A stretch of DNA of 30,854 bases, taken from assembly GCA_002633005.1 (NCBI GenBank), contig NMRA01000418.1, forward strand, positions 144,435 to 175,288. Reading direction: 5' to 3'. The notes beneath the pieces are model-generated. The model saw only the letters and a list, made by a program, of their open reading frames with translations. It was not told where the DNA came from and did no database searches. The translations under genes were made by a program, and so were the position numbers. Shown here in pieces: positions 1 to 11,020 of this stretch. Each line of letters starts with the position of its first letter. Positions within the stretch are counted from its first letter, which is position 1. The stretch is from Phoronis australis (lineage: Eukaryota; Phoronida; Phoronidae).

Positions 1-18
1 CCCGCCGTTTACCTTAAC

Positions 19-65
19 CACTGGGGTTAGAACCAATTTTATTTAGTGGGAATGTTCATAGCATG
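19..65 (+). repeat. 47-bp repeat, copy 1
   Basis: Nearly identical to 4871-4917 (three differences seen). The shared block runs from CTGGGGTTAG to CATAGCATG. At the second copy this block directly follows the right end of the TIR element 3446-4871, so the element may have inserted into or beside this older repeat. Confidence 0.75.
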
Positions 66-539
66 TAAAACAAAATGTTAATTAAATGAAGTACATGTAA
101 ATATTTCTATCTGTTGGTACCCCGAGTTTGTAAAAAATGCTTAGCTTTCAGGAAAATCAAGATGCACAAATATTCATAAAAAAGTTCCTAAGATGCTCTA
201 GAGTATAAATAACAAAAGATCTAAAGGAAGACATGTGAAGTTGCTATTGCACTGTAATCAACCTGTTATTTCTGCTCTGACCTGCCAGGGTGTGTTTTGT
301 GTTAAAAAAGCCGATACTGGGCAATTTTAAGCGGTAGGAACCTACCACCTACTTTACTGAGTACTTTTTCTCACCCTCACTCTAGTCACTCGTTTTGTGT
401 CTTTCAGTGCATTGGGTTATTGGGTGCATCATGTATGAAATGATTTCATAGCAATCATTGTCTCTGAGTCATCTTTCATATTTATGATCCATCGATCTTT
501 ATAAGAATTAGCCTACTTTTTCTGCTGAGCCTCGAGTAG
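66..539. other. Non-coding, nothing recognised
   Basis: AT-rich sequence, presumably intron of the leftward Ig gene. I see no open exon with splice sites, no hairpin and no repeat shared with the rest of the window. Confidence 0.4.
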
Positions 540-1400
540 ATTAAAAAGGGGTTTAGAAACGTTAGAAGAAACTGTTGGAGACAACGGGAACAACAGAGGG
601 ATGCAGCTAGGAGAAGAATAAATATCTGCTGGAATTCTCTGAAAACATGCAATTGTGAATCAAAAAATTTATAACAGTACTGTACTTGCGGGTACTGTGA
701 TGTGACATCAGCTTTACTACTATATACATGGGCATGGGTCAGAACCATCAACAACATGTCCCAGAAAATATGTTTGTTCGAGCTCTCATTTCAAAAACAA
801 ATAATTAAAATGTGTTCTCATTACAATGATTATTCAATGTTTTAAACTTTGTTTCACACTTTATATTTTGACAGTCACATTTGCTTATTAGTTTTGAGTT
901 AGTATTCTAATTAACCCATTAAAACATTTTTCCTGATAAACTAACACCTTTCAAATACAAAATGATTATCACTTTCATTTCCATCTGTATTGCTTACCAT
1001 CTTCAAATGGAAGAGAAGATCTTTGGGGGTTGTTTCACATATTTAAACACATGTATCGGAAAGTTAACATCCTAGAATATATTTGTAACATACGGCCACC
1101 TGTGACGATTTCGTGCAAATGGTCAGTCACTACATCTTAATTACATTGATTAACAGTGCCAAAAGACCAATACAGCTTAAATAGTGCAAATGTATTAATT
1201 ATTCTGAATTGATATCTTTAATTCACAAAAACAATTTATTACTAGAAATTCAGAGCGTACGTCCGTCACTAACTCAACTTAATACATCAAACTGTCTCAC
1301 AAAAATTTCTTAGAAGATACCGGCAAAAAAATTAGTGTGTTGTACTTTGCAAACATTCCACTAATTCTTCATATAAAACGAAAATTGTAACTTTATGCCA
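540..1400. repeat. Duplicated block A, downstream of the C2-like exon
   Basis: Colinear with 9275-9425, 9735-10310 and 11845-12060. Shared words include AATAAATATCTGCTGGAAT (621 region and 9339 region), ATGGGCATG followed by TCAGAACCAT, CAAAAGACCAATA, CAGAGCGTACGTCC, and a run ending GTGTTGTACTTTGCAAACAT. Similarity looks like roughly 70-80 percent by eye with several indels. It lies in the intron that follows the C2-like exon. It could be the trace of tandem duplication of an exon-intron module or two copies of a long interspersed element. Confidence 0.7.
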
Positions 1401-1962
1401 CTCAAAGAAAATTAACCTTAACAACTTAAAAAAATAATTCAAATTGTCTGCGTAAGTCCGTCACACCTCAGACAATTTTCTCAGTCAGACCAAGTTAGGG
1501 GAAAAGCTCAAGTGAATGCTTTGAAAGCTATCAACGACACCTATCAAACAGGAACCGAACAAATAATTGCACAGAGCTCCTAGCGATGAGTCTTGGGATC
1601 ATTTTGTCCACCTGTAATTCCTTGAGGTGGGAATTTTTGGAAATTGAAGTTGTTAACTCTGGCATTTTCTATGAGTCAAATGGTTCAAGTGGCAGGTAGA
1701 GAGAATGCAATATTAATAAAAAATTTGAAAGTACCCCAAGAATGCAACACATGAAATTAAGGTCATGAAGGAAAACGTATAACATGCATTACCAATGGTG
1801 ATTACTGAGAAAGCACATCTCAATGTATCTTGGAGGTTACAATAGAATCGTGGTTCATTACAACAATTTCCTAAGTAATATGTAGTTACTGACATCCTAC
1901 TAATGCACATTGTAACCTAAAACAGGAATGAGTACCATGACACAGTTTAAATAGCAACTTAC
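1401..1962 (-). other. Intron 5' part after the C2-like exon
   Basis: AT-rich, directly downstream (in gene direction) of the donor at 1962. It holds one more copy of the word GCGTAAGTCCGTCACA (near 1450), related to GCGTACGTCCGTCACT in block A. Nothing else is recognised. Confidence 0.4.
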
Positions 1963-2286
1963 CGATCTCCGTAAGGACCTCAGTTTCAGCGTACAAAGTA
2001 GCCTGCCTGTTGGACACTTGACATCTAAACTGTACGCCATCATCAGCTGCATCCAAGTTGACCGTCAGTGTGCTGGTGCTGTTAGTGGTTCCATCATTGT
2101 TGTTGGCAGTAGTCTTGGTAACATTCTCTGTTATGTCTGTGTAGTCACCGCTACCTATTCGACGTGACCACACCATAGATGCCTGTGGTTTGCCCAAGTT
2201 GGCCGTACATATGAGGACAGTTGGTCCTGCTCCACCAAGAACAGGCTGCGTCGGGGCTCCAGATATAGATGGTGTACTTGGACGGA
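1963..2286 (-). CDS. Immunoglobulin C2-like domain exon
   Basis: One internal exon of an immunoglobulin-superfamily gene read leftwards. The acceptor is a pyrimidine-rich tract ending CATGAACAG, with the exon starting at 2286. The donor is ATCG|GTAAGTT, with the exon ending at 1963. The exon is 324 bp and both boundaries are phase 1, the usual arrangement for one-exon Ig domains. The translated domain shows the B-strand cysteine (VLICTAN), the C-strand tryptophan (SMVWSRR) and the F-strand motif DADDG-type ending in cysteine (DDGVQFRCQV, with F in place of the usual Y). A serine/threonine/asparagine-rich loop contains possible N-glycosylation sites (NVT, NST). The family is extracellular and adhesive or receptor-like. 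The order V-like then C2-like is what nectin- or Kirrel-type proteins show, but two domains do not identify the gene. The reading frame is open across the whole exon, so it looks functional. Confidence 0.85.
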
Positions 2287-2469
2287 CTGTTCATGTGGAA
2301 AAAAGTATAAATTAAGCATTACAGCACCAATGTATGTAGATGGTGACAATAATGGACTCTGCGCATGCGTATTACTGGGATTGTTATGGGATGTTATTGA
2401 CAGTAACCCGTTTATTAATATGAGAAGGAATTATTTAAAATTGTAGGAGAAATTACATGTTAATATTTC

Positions 2470-3200
2470 GATTACCTTTCCACTAATTGACCTTTTCTGG
2501 TGCATCATGAGTCCTGATGAGGGAAAAATTCTAAACTCAATTAAAAGTGTGGTTGATGCTAAGAATTACAGAATTTTTACGTTAAGCACTTCAGAATACA
2601 AGATGAATGAATTGGTCAAACTTTCAAAAGAAAAATGCACCTAATGACCATATGGGTGCACCAAATGGCCTGAAAATATAGAATTCAAACTTAATCGCAT
2701 CTAGTAAACAGAAATGTAATTTTGAAGTCTCTAGCTCAAAAGTTTAGTTTCACTCAATGACCTTCGACCTATTTTTTCTGACTGGTTCTTCCTATTGCGT
2801 AGTAAAGTAGCGTGTTCAATTGGCATGTTGACTTACACCAGTGTGCTGAAATTGAAAAGAATTCCTTGAAAACTGTAGACCTTTGCACTAATTGACCCTA
2901 TCTGGTTTATTATAAGCATCTTTTAGGGAATTATTGCAAAGCCCGTGAAAAGTGTGCTTAATGCTGATAATCACAGTTGTCTAACGGTTGAGACATCAGA
3001 ATACTTGGTGAATGAAAAGGACGAATTTTCTGAAGAAAAATGCACCTAATGACCCAATGATTGCACTAAATGACCGCAAACTTTGTATTTCGAATTGAAT
3101 TAGACATACCAATCAGACTTGTGAATTTGAAGTGTCTAGCTCAAAATTTTAGTTTGCACCTAATGACCTTTGACCTATTTCACCCGATTGGATGACCCGA
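2470..3200 (+). repeat. Diverged tandem repeat, two units with a period near 410 bp
   Basis: Unit 1 (about 2470-2790) and unit 2 (about 2880-3200) share an ordered series of words: CACTAATTGACC, AAGAAAAATGCACCTAATGACC, TAGCTCAAAA with TTTAGTTT, and GACCTATTT. Offsets between matching words are all near 410. Within each unit a short motif, CACYTAATGACC or ACTAATTGACC, recurs several times. A third partial copy of the start is at 4940-5080. Confidence 0.75.
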
Positions 3201-3445
3201 TTACCATGTCGTGAACACATCCACTAAAACAAAAAACTGTAGGAACACGGCATTTATCCACCTTCACTCTTATCAGGCTTCTATTGTGAGTCAGCATACG
3301 TGAATAATTGGCTGATAAGCCACCTCTGGAACTACTTTTGGCTGAATGGATGACAAGGCAATAAAATGATAATTAGCCAAGACCAGTTACTATAATGCAA
3401 CAAAGAATAATGTCTTGCATCACCTAGCCTTGGTGGAAAGCTGTA

Positions 3446-4871
3446 TACTGTATTGGCTCAAACAAACGCTTAGAAAAATTCATTTCACGGAGAGGGGACG
3501 CTTATTGTAGTGAGCCTACGGCAGTTGAAACCCGGTTTCCCAAACGGGTAAAATCGGAAGCTATGATTCATCAAGTTTACGCTCTGTGACGTAGTTGTAG
3601 CCTGTGACAGCCTTTCTACAAAATTGTGGTGGATTGCTATCAACTTCCGTTGTTAAATTACAATAATTTTTCAAAAAATTGTCCTCATCACAGGGCGAAA
3701 ACTTGCCGACTGATGCGTCGCTGAATCGCAATCGTCAATAGCAAAACTTGAACTCTTGAATAAAAATATAGTTTCGACTCAACAAATTACCTGAAATCTT
3801 TGTTCCTTATGTTTTAAAAATTTTAAAGTTCATGTGGAGTCCAGATTAATTGCGATTAAGTCCAAATCTGCACTACATCGTACCCCACAACACAAGAAAA
3901 ATCTCTGGATGAACACACATGTTGTTGTCACGTGACGTTTGTTTTGACGTTCGTCTGCGTATGAGAGTGAGTGAGCGTGCGTGTGCTGGTCATCGACGAC
4001 AGACTTTTTTGTTACAAAAGGCGGAGGATTATGCAAGACAATGGCATTTACTAGTTTGTTTTTCCCTTAAACGGCTGCAACATGCAAGGTGAGTGCTGGT
4101 TAGCTCACAGATTTTGCATGCACAGGCCGACTGTTGTTAGCTCTGCCGTGGAGTATTAATAGTCCAAGTCTCGATCTACATGTTGGGGACGAGGTGAACT
4201 ACCCGGGCTGTGTGAAATTTCTGGGTCTAACGGAGACACTGACGCAGTGGTCAGCCAGCTCGCTGTATCAAGACTATAGTCAAAATCCAAATTCGTTTGA
4301 TCGTGTCCCTGTCAATAATAACGGCATGCTAAAGCCTTCTTAATTTTCGTACTTCAGGAACATAACAATCACGTGTTTTGTACACATACGCCGCAGATCA
4401 CATCTCGGAAATTGCCGATTTGACGGATGACAATGAATGAACACAATAAAATTAACAACGTCGTTTTACAGCTTGTAAGATTCATAATAAACGTACGCAT
4501 TTTGAATATTGCAATGCATGTGTTCCAAAATCTAAATAACTTGGGTCCTATATTTTTGTATTAGTGCGCGCCGAATGAAAGTAATCGTGAGTGTTGCTGT
4601 GTTGCAAAAATCTCTTATCCTGGGCCGATTTGAAAAATTCAAAGTTGTACTCATATTTGTTTTCGCTCATCTTTTCAAATATTACAGTAAAAACTACGTA
4701 AAACTCTCTACATAAAAAGTACAGTCTGCTAGCTAGATTGTAAACAGCTGATCATATCCGCATGAGCGAAGCCAATTATCCTGGCTCGTGACTCGATGAC
4801 TAGAGCAGCTTGACGGCATCCCTTTGATCGTGAGCCGAGTGCGACTCAGCCAAGGTGGATAAATACGGTCT
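3446..4871 (+). mobile_element. TIR-bounded DNA element, family TACNGTATT, copy 1
   Basis: About 1.43 kb. The left end reads TACTGTATTGG. The right end reads AAATACGGTCTA, whose complement begins TAGACCGTATTT. The internal part 3510-4010 matches the complement of 18823-19401 and also 23930-24335: GTTGAAACCCGG, TTTACGCTCTGTGACG, ACAAAATTGTGGTG, TCGACTCAACAAATTACCTG, CACACATGTTGTTGTCACGT. The part 3985-4290 matches the complement of 10650-11010. The ends and a possible TA target duplication would fit a cut-and-paste element, but no transposase is visible. The small open frame at 4134-4343 lies in repeat sequence and is not supported as a gene. Confidence 0.55.
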
Positions 4872-4917
4872 ACTGGGGTTAGGACCAATCTTATTTAGTG
4901 GGAATGTTCATAGCATG
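4871..4917 (+). repeat. 47-bp repeat, copy 2
   Basis: Matches 19-65. It is immediately adjacent to the right end of the element at 3446-4871. Confidence 0.75.
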
Positions 4918-4934
4918 CTTAGAAAAGTAATTTT

Positions 4935-5085
4935 TTAAATTGGCATGTTGACTTACACCAGTGTGCTGAAATTGAAAAGAATTCCTTGAAAAACTTAAGA
5001 CATATAACATTTTGAACGTTACATGGCCTTTGCACTGATTGACCTGATCCGGTGCATTTTAAGCATCTTGAAGAGAATTATAATA
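4935..5085 (+). repeat. Partial third copy of the 410-bp tandem unit
   Basis: Starts with the words TTGGCATGTTGACTTACACC and AATTGAAAAGAATTCCTTGA, which also occur at 2819-2870. It continues with CCTTTGCACTGATTGACC and AAGCATCTTGA, matching 2880-2935, with about 35 bp extra in between. It shows that the unit also exists outside the tandem pair. Confidence 0.7.
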
Positions 5086-5139
5086 ATTAAATATTACTTG
5101 ACCGCATTTCCAAGTAACAACTGTCAGGCGACTGAGACA

Positions 5140-5235
5140 TTGCTTGCTAACAGCGGGACCGAACACTGCCGCAGTGCGATAGGCCTATTGCAAGTGATAT
5201 AAATAGGATAATCTGAACATCTTGCATTGAAANGT
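5140..5235 (+). repeat. Short repeat, related to 8095-8195
   Basis: Shared words in order: GGGACCG, TGCCGCAGTGCGATA, GATAT, ACATCTT. At 8095-8195 the block leads directly into the interspersed repeat 8190-8655. Confidence 0.5.
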
Positions 5236-5239
5236 AAAG

Positions 5240-6057
5240 AATGAAGATATCCCAGGTATTTTTCCCATGAGTGTGTTGACAGATGCATGCTGTGTACTCA
5301 GGTAGGTATTGTGCCTTCTCCGGTTTCTTCCAGAAAACTGGTATTCTCCAGGGTGGACTTCTAGATGAAGGTCTTCATTTTGTAACTGAGTATGATCACT
5401 TCCGTTTCTCTGTATAAGGCAAAGAACTTGAGGATATTCCAGTAGACACTAGCCACTTACTTGTGTATTTTTAACAAGGTTCCTGTGTGATACTATGTAG
5501 GACTCATTCAGTTAATAAAAAGTTAAGTAGCTCAGTATGGCAATGACTTTTTAAGTGCCCATGTTATCACTGAACACTGGTTGATCAATGATGTCGTAAG
5601 GAGTTCCAACCACAATTTTAGAAGGAAAATGGATGCTGTAATTTTTAAAAACAGCAAGCCAACAATTTTTTTGATAGAGGGTGAGCCCAGGCCTATTACA
5701 GACCTGGGTACCATACGCAAAAAATGCGGATTCGTATGGAAATCAAGCCTCCAGTACGCAAGTACGCGCGACCAGGCAAAAATATGCAAATTCAGCAAAT
5801 TCAAAATTATTAATTTGCTTGCTTCTCGCAGATTTGTAGTCTAAACAGACGAGGAAGGAGGTTTTAAAGTTAGAAATTAGAAAAACATATTGTAAAATCA
5901 TTATTTTAGCCAAAACGTTGAGCTACAAACTCGCAAAACTTCCTTCGTTTTATTCTCGAAATAGCCTGATAATCAGCGAATCGCGAGGCCTCTTCTATCG
6001 CCATGTGTTTCACAGGCCTAATCTATAAGCAAAGACTATGATTTGTGGATTGCTTAC
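5240..6057. other. Non-coding, nothing recognised
   Basis: Open frames of 87-90 codons exist on both strands over 5532-5844, overlap each other and resemble nothing I know. No splice-bounded exon was chosen. There is an ambiguous base at about 5233, just upstream. Confidence 0.35.
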
Positions 6058-6059
6058 CA

Positions 6060-6222
6060 GGGCTCAACGCTATTAAAATTGCCAGGTCGCATTTTGCGAC
6101 CTAGCCAAAATCGCAGGTCGCATTTTCAAAATCCAGCTCGCATTCGTAAATGCCAGGTCGCAAAATTTTCCCGCCATTTTTTAGATCATCGAGAAAATGT
6201 TTAGATTATGTTCTTACCTGTG
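6060..6222 (+). repeat. GGTCGCA hairpin repeat, copy 1
   Basis: Starts GGCTCAACGCTATTA. It carries GGTCGCATTTTGCGACC (6085-6101), an inverted repeat with 7-bp arms, followed by further AGGTCGCA and CAGCTCGCATTCG words, and ends TTCTTACCTG. Read on the minus strand the boundary is CAG|GTAAGAAC, a consensus splice donor. It is a direct repeat of 6588-6771. Confidence 0.75.
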
Positions 6223-6339
6223 GCGTTNATAACTAATCTGAGGGCAAGAGAATCTTTGTTGGGATCATCCGCTGTTATGACATTTTTCTCGTCATGTGGC
6301 GAAGCGACGATAACACTCTTTGAAAAGTGCCACGCGTTC

Positions 6340-6540
6340 CGTGTATTACTAGAGGTAAGATTAACCGCCCCAAGGGCGGTTGCCTGTCGTAATAAGCGCC
6401 CATGTTCGGTTAACCGCCCACCCTGGATTTCTTGAAATTTCACGTTTAAGTGCCTATATGTCTGGTTAACCGCCCACCCACGATTTTTTGGGTTTGCCAA
6501 TTTAACCGCCCAGGGCATTAACCCGAACGTTTACGGTATT
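6340..6540. repeat. TTAACCGCCC motif cluster, possible small TIR element
   Basis: The word TTAACCGCCC occurs four times (near 6361, 6409, 6464 and 6502). The first copy is part of a perfect hairpin AACCGCCC-CAA-GGGCGGTT at 6363-6381. The right edge reads TTTACGGTATTATC, related to the TACCGTATT ends of the larger elements in this window. The cluster lies between the two direct GGTCGCA repeats. Confidence 0.45.
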
Positions 6541-6587
6541 ATCACAAGATGCCCTGTAACTGTGTCATGTTGGCAAAATCTGAGGGC

Positions 6588-6771
6588 TCGACGCTATTAA
6601 TATCGCCAGGTCGCATTATGCGACCTAGCCAAAATCCCAGGTCGCATTTTCAAAATCCAGCTCGCATTCGTAAATGCCAAGTCGCAAAATTTTCCCGCCA
6701 TTTTTACGCGCCAAAATAGATTTTTTATATCACTGAGAAAATGTTTAGATTATGCTCTTACCTGCCGCGTT
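6588..6771 (+). repeat. GGTCGCA hairpin repeat, copy 2
   Basis: Starts GGCTCGACGCTATTA and repeats 6060-6222 almost word for word, with about 20 extra bases near 6707-6730. The hairpin GGTCGCATTATGCGACC is at 6609-6625. It again ends with the complement of a splice donor (CTTACCTG). Offset from copy 1 is about 528 bp. Confidence 0.75.
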
Positions 6772-8090
6772 AAATACTCACAAATTTCGGATCTCGAAAT
6801 TGACTTCATTCATGCAGGTACGGCCTTACTGTTCTTCACGACCGCCATTGAAAGACTCTAGAGCGCAAGGCAAGTTGCTGACGTGAAAGTTGATTCATTG
6901 CTCTCTGACTGACTTGTGCATTCGAGTAGCTAAATTTGCGATGTGAAAAGGGAGAAAATGCCCGTTGAAAAAGTATCCGGGATTTTGTTAGATCTGGCCT
7001 GCTACTGGCTGTCATCAAAGTTGTTAACGATTCAAACTAACTCGGGTAGTGGCGAAAGTCAGTCACAAAACGACACGCATGTCATTAGTGTTAACTTTCT
7101 TTCCGAGGTATAAAACAAAGCCGGGATTTGGTTTTCCAATCGTGAAAAGACATTTTTGAAAACTGAAGTTGTGTAAAATGAAAGTGACACGCCATATAAG
7201 CTGCGTGTCAATTTTAAACCACACACTCGTTCGTTTGTAGTACGCTATGATTGGCACTAGCTTGAACTGTGGGCGCTTAATTGGAAATCCTCAAAATTTA
7301 AGGGGGGACTTTTAATAAATCAGTGAGCGCTTATTATGAAAAACTTTAAAGGTAGGGAGTAGGCTTGTGCGTGAGCATAGTCGTTAACCTTAGTGTTTGC
7401 GGTAATAAGATATTAAAACGCTGCAATGGTAAGAAACGTTATAATAATAGGATTTTGCGAGGCAAACTCCATCTAGTAGGAGTGACTTTCTGGATATAGT
7501 TACCACCTACTGTACATTGTACCCTTTTTAGCCACCCGAAATGACTGTTTTTAACTGCCCGCTTCAGCCGGAACAAGGTTGTTTCTATAGGTGTCTGAAC
7601 ATTTTACAATTTCGCATCTAGTGCCAGTTTAGTTGCAATAGCTGGCTACGGGCATAGAATACAGCGTTTACAGAACATCGACCTCGGGAAACATCGGAAC
7701 AGGAAAACGTCAGTTCTGGGTTATCGGTCCCGGGACATCGGGTCTTTTATAACCGCTGGGAATCTGAGTTCATTTTCAAATAAACCAGAGCCAAGCCGGT
7801 ATACATGTACTCTTTCATTTAGGACTGTCGCTGTTCTTTGAAGTGGTTCGCATGCGTGAGTTCACACACTTGAATCGCTGGAGTAGGCCTACAGTTTACG
7901 TTGGCAACAACGTGTGAAAGACAAATCATATTTCGCGCACGTAGTCCCAGAAACAATTAAAGGGTTTGAGAATTTCTTGGCAACTGAAAGTAAAGACGTG
8001 ACCGTCGTTTGGCGATTAATAAGGTTGTCATTTTCACTTTGGCTGCCTTAATACGATAAAAAGGAGAAGCACATCTCAGTCTCAAGTCAC
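6772..8090. other. Non-coding, a few repeat words only
   Basis: No gene recognised. At 7258-7420 there are GGGCGCTTAATT, GAGCGCTTATTAT and GTTTGCGGTAATAAGAT, words typical of the termini of the TACNGTATT family here, so a decayed copy may be present. At 7680-7745 the word ACATCG(G) recurs several times. Confidence 0.35.
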
Positions 8091-8189
8091 GATTGTCTAC
8101 CGGGACCGCTTGCGCGCTAACGGTGCCGCAGTGCGATATCAGGGATATTGTCGCGGATATTTGGTACATGTAATAAGGACATCTTATGT

Positions 8190-8655
8190 GAAAAATAAAC
8201 ATTTTTGTCCACCACAAAGTTTGGTAAGTTGGTCACTTAAGAATTAGTAGAAACACTGTTGTTTTGTGAAGTTTTATCACGTGTTAAGCAGTGGCCCGAA
8301 AGTTTCTTCGGCGAATCCGGGAATTTACAAAAGTGGCCGAAAGTGTTTAGCCAATGAAACGCTTCAAAGATCGATTCTGCATATCCCATGTTCACGCGAC
8401 TTGCTTACAAGTCATCGGGAGGGCTGTTCTCGGTTAGTGTTCTTTTGAACTTGGATTTGGCAACAACCAAATAACGGTCGGATTAACAAGAGCTGCTTTG
8501 TATTTGCCCTGTATCTGTTGAGAAGTGTAAAAACTCAGCTCGCATTCGTTGGAAATTCCAGGTCGCATTTTGCGACTTGATAAGAGCTGACAAAAATCTC
8601 AGCTCGCATTTCCAAATTTCAGGTCGCAAATGCGACCTGCAGCTCGTTATGTCGA
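8190..8655 (+). repeat. Interspersed repeat ending in GGTCGCA hairpins, copy 1
   Basis: About 465 bp, matching the complement of 19495-19895. Shared words include GTCCACCAC, AGAATTAGTAGAAAC, TAACACGTGATAAAA (complement), CAGTGGCCCGAAAGTTTCTTCGG, TCATCGGAGGGCTGTTC-type sequence and CAAATAACG. The end carries CAGGTCGCAAATGCGACCTG (8620-8639), a perfect 9-bp stem with a 2-base loop, followed by AGCTCGTTATGTCGAG. The terminus relates it to the repeats at 6060 and 6588, which start with GGCTCGAC. Confidence 0.75.
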
Positions 8656-8659
8656 GTCC

Positions 8660-9270
8660 TGAAAATGCACTAATTTTAAGCAGTACGTGACATCTATTTC
8701 AGCAACAATAATGAAGGCACTTATATGCATCAAAAGATATTTTTTTAATTAAAATAATAAAGATAATGATGCAAAATTTGAAGTATGAGTGACAGAAGGT
8801 TATTCTTGATTTGCTGCAGGGAGACCTATAAAATTTTTTTCATTATCTTAAGTTCTTATAATTACGACACAAAATTACGAAACAATTTTGAAAATCAGCC
8901 CAGATTATCTGGGAAGCCTGAAATACATACACATTTAATTCCAACAAAAAATTTAATTCCAACACAACGGAAAAAAGTCAAGACGAAAACCTGTGGCTCA
9001 TACCCCAACGTGACTATTAGCATGGAAAAATGAAAGTCAAAAACAGACTATAAACTATAGAACACATCAATCACAATCCTAAGTTGGCCAAACTGTTCAG
9101 TTTAGAACAGCACTTACAGGAGATAATTGTTCATAAGTCATGCTGGCGTAGAATAAACTATGTGACATAAGAAATAACTACAAGGACACTCAAAATAGGC
9201 TTGCAGAATTTGTAAAAAATGGCTTGGACCAATCAGATCATTCAGAACCTGCCACGTGACCACTTCTTTC
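8660..9270. other. Non-coding, nothing recognised
   Basis: AT-rich intron sequence. An 82-codon frame at 8785-9033 is low-complexity and is not supported as a gene. Confidence 0.35.
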
Positions 9271-9274
9271 TGGA

Positions 9275-10310
9275 ACTGCAAAACTCGTTTCGGTCAAAAT
9301 AAGACCACGGGAAGAACAGACGCAATCGGGAGAAAAATAAATATCTGCTGGAATATTCTCGGAAAAAAGGCCATCGTGGATCGAGAAATTCATAATTGTA
9401 CTTGCGCATACTGCGATGTGGCATTATTTAAGCCTCTCTTTAAATTTGAAAAGAAGGCATGAGTTAAGAGCTGGATGAAAACCTAATTATACATGTATTA
9501 ATCACAAAACAGAAACTAGCATCTGCTAAGTTAGCTCTACATATTCCTAAATCATAATCCTAAATGCAATTAATCTAAAATGTCTTGTTTTCACACTTGA
9601 AGATTTCACGCGTGGTTTGAATCAAAATATGAATGCCAAAAGTGGATGATGTGTACTAAAGCATATGCTTTACACTTTGTTTTAAGAAGATACTTAAGTC
9701 CCGTTACTAAAACTTTAAAAAACATCACAGTTATTACTTACATGGGCATGCATCAGAACCATTGACAGCATGGACCAGAGAATAAATTTGTACAAGCACT
9801 AAGGACAAGTTCTAATTTAAAAAACAATCAATTAAAATGCATTTTTAAGAGAGTGATTAGTAAATTAATGTTTCAAACTTCATTTCACATTTTATATTTC
9901 GACTGTCATATCTACTCATTAATTTTTAATTGGTGTTCTACTTAATGCTTAAAAACAGATTTTCCTGATAACTAACAGCTGTCAAATACATTAATGATTA
10001 TCACTCTTATTCCCATTGATAATGCTTACCCTCTTCAAAGAGAATTGAAGATTTTAGGTGATTGTTTTATATCTTTAATACAATGTATTGAAAAGTTAAA
10101 ATCCTAGAGTATGTTCCTAGTATAGCCCAGCCTGTGATGGTTTCATGCAAAAGGTCAATCGGTACATTTGAATTAAAAACATTGATTAGTAGCAAAAGAC
10201 CAATATAGCTTAAAAGGGAACTGTAATTTATTCTGAATATATTCTGGATAGTTTTCTATGAATTGTTGATTAATTTCACAAATAATTCAACACCAAAAAT
10301 TAAACTTATA
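9275..10310. repeat. Duplicated block B, main part
   Basis: Colinear with 540-1290, with about 310 bp of extra sequence at 9426-9735. Matching words: AATAAATATCTGCTGGAAT, GTACTTGCG, ATGGGCATG, TTTCCTGATAA, CAAATACA with ATGATTATCACT, CAAAAGACCAATA. It lies within the large intron, downstream in gene direction of the V-like exon. Confidence 0.7.
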
Positions 10311-10639
10311 TTCTCTAACGAAGCTAAAAAAATTACCGGCTTGGAGCGCTGCTTAGTCTCATCACGTATTTGGCGGGGGCAAAGTCATTGTCCTGTATTA
10401 GCGTGCAATCAAGTAGCGTTCTTCATATTGTCGGAATAAGAAATTTTAGTGTGAAATGTCGGGTCACCAGGGATACCTGTTTGAGCCGAGGCAACACAAA
10501 GTGATACCCAGTCATCGTCATCGTTAGACGAAAATTTGCCGGCACAACTGGTGTCAGTGACTGTGCCGAGGGCAATGTGGACTCTAGCCATCCAGTCAGC
10601 CAGCTGTCAGCCAATACTCCGGCAGCTCTGTAAACTTGA

Positions 10640-11020
10640 AGGGTTGGTAAGTTACCTACTGTAGCTGTATGAAGACTATCGCACCACTGTGTGTTGAGCT
10701 CCGTTAACCCCGAAATTTCAGACAGCCATTGACTACCCCGGTATAGTTGACTCAGTTATGCTCGTCACCTCGTCGTAAAACTTAGGCTACATCAACATAT
10801 AAAGCTAACGGACCGGCGGGGGCGCATGCAAAATCTGATATAGTCACCCGACACTTCCATTGTTCGTTGCAGCCGTTTAAGTGGAAAACAATCAAATAAA
10901 CGTCCTTTGGTAGCATAATTTGCCGCCTTTTTAACAAAGAAGTGTGTCGTCCGTTTCAAGAACAGCACGCTCGTGACACGGCGCACGCGCCATTTCATAA
11001 AAATTTGAGACGTCTTTCGG
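10640..11020 (-). repeat. Fragment of the TACNGTATT family, inverted
   Basis: On the minus strand it matches 3985-4290: AAAGGCGG followed by TTATGC, CTTAAACGGCTGCAAC, CAGATTTTGCATGC, CTGAAATTTCGGGGTTAACGGAG and CAGTGGT. It sits in a stretch of about 1.5 kb (10310-11845) that interrupts block B and has no counterpart in block A, so it was probably brought in by insertion. Confidence 0.6.

Noticed and set aside
3830-4036. 68-codon minus-strand frame in the TACNGTATT repeat
   Set aside because: Repeat sequence; related copies at 18823-19401 and 23930-24335 break the frame.
4134-4343. 69-codon frame inside the TIR element
   Set aside because: The homologous stretch at 10650-10790 (inverted) is not open in the same frame, so the frame is not conserved.
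5532-5844. Overlapping 90- and 87-codon open frames on both strands
   Set aside because: Mutually overlapping, without a domain, splice sites or protein-like composition; expected by chance in 31 kb.
6201-6518. 105-codon minus-strand frame ending at a GTAAGA donor
   Set aside because: Half of it is the TTAACCGCCC repeat cluster, and it contains an ambiguous base; mentioned under the GGTCGCA finding but not called as an exon.
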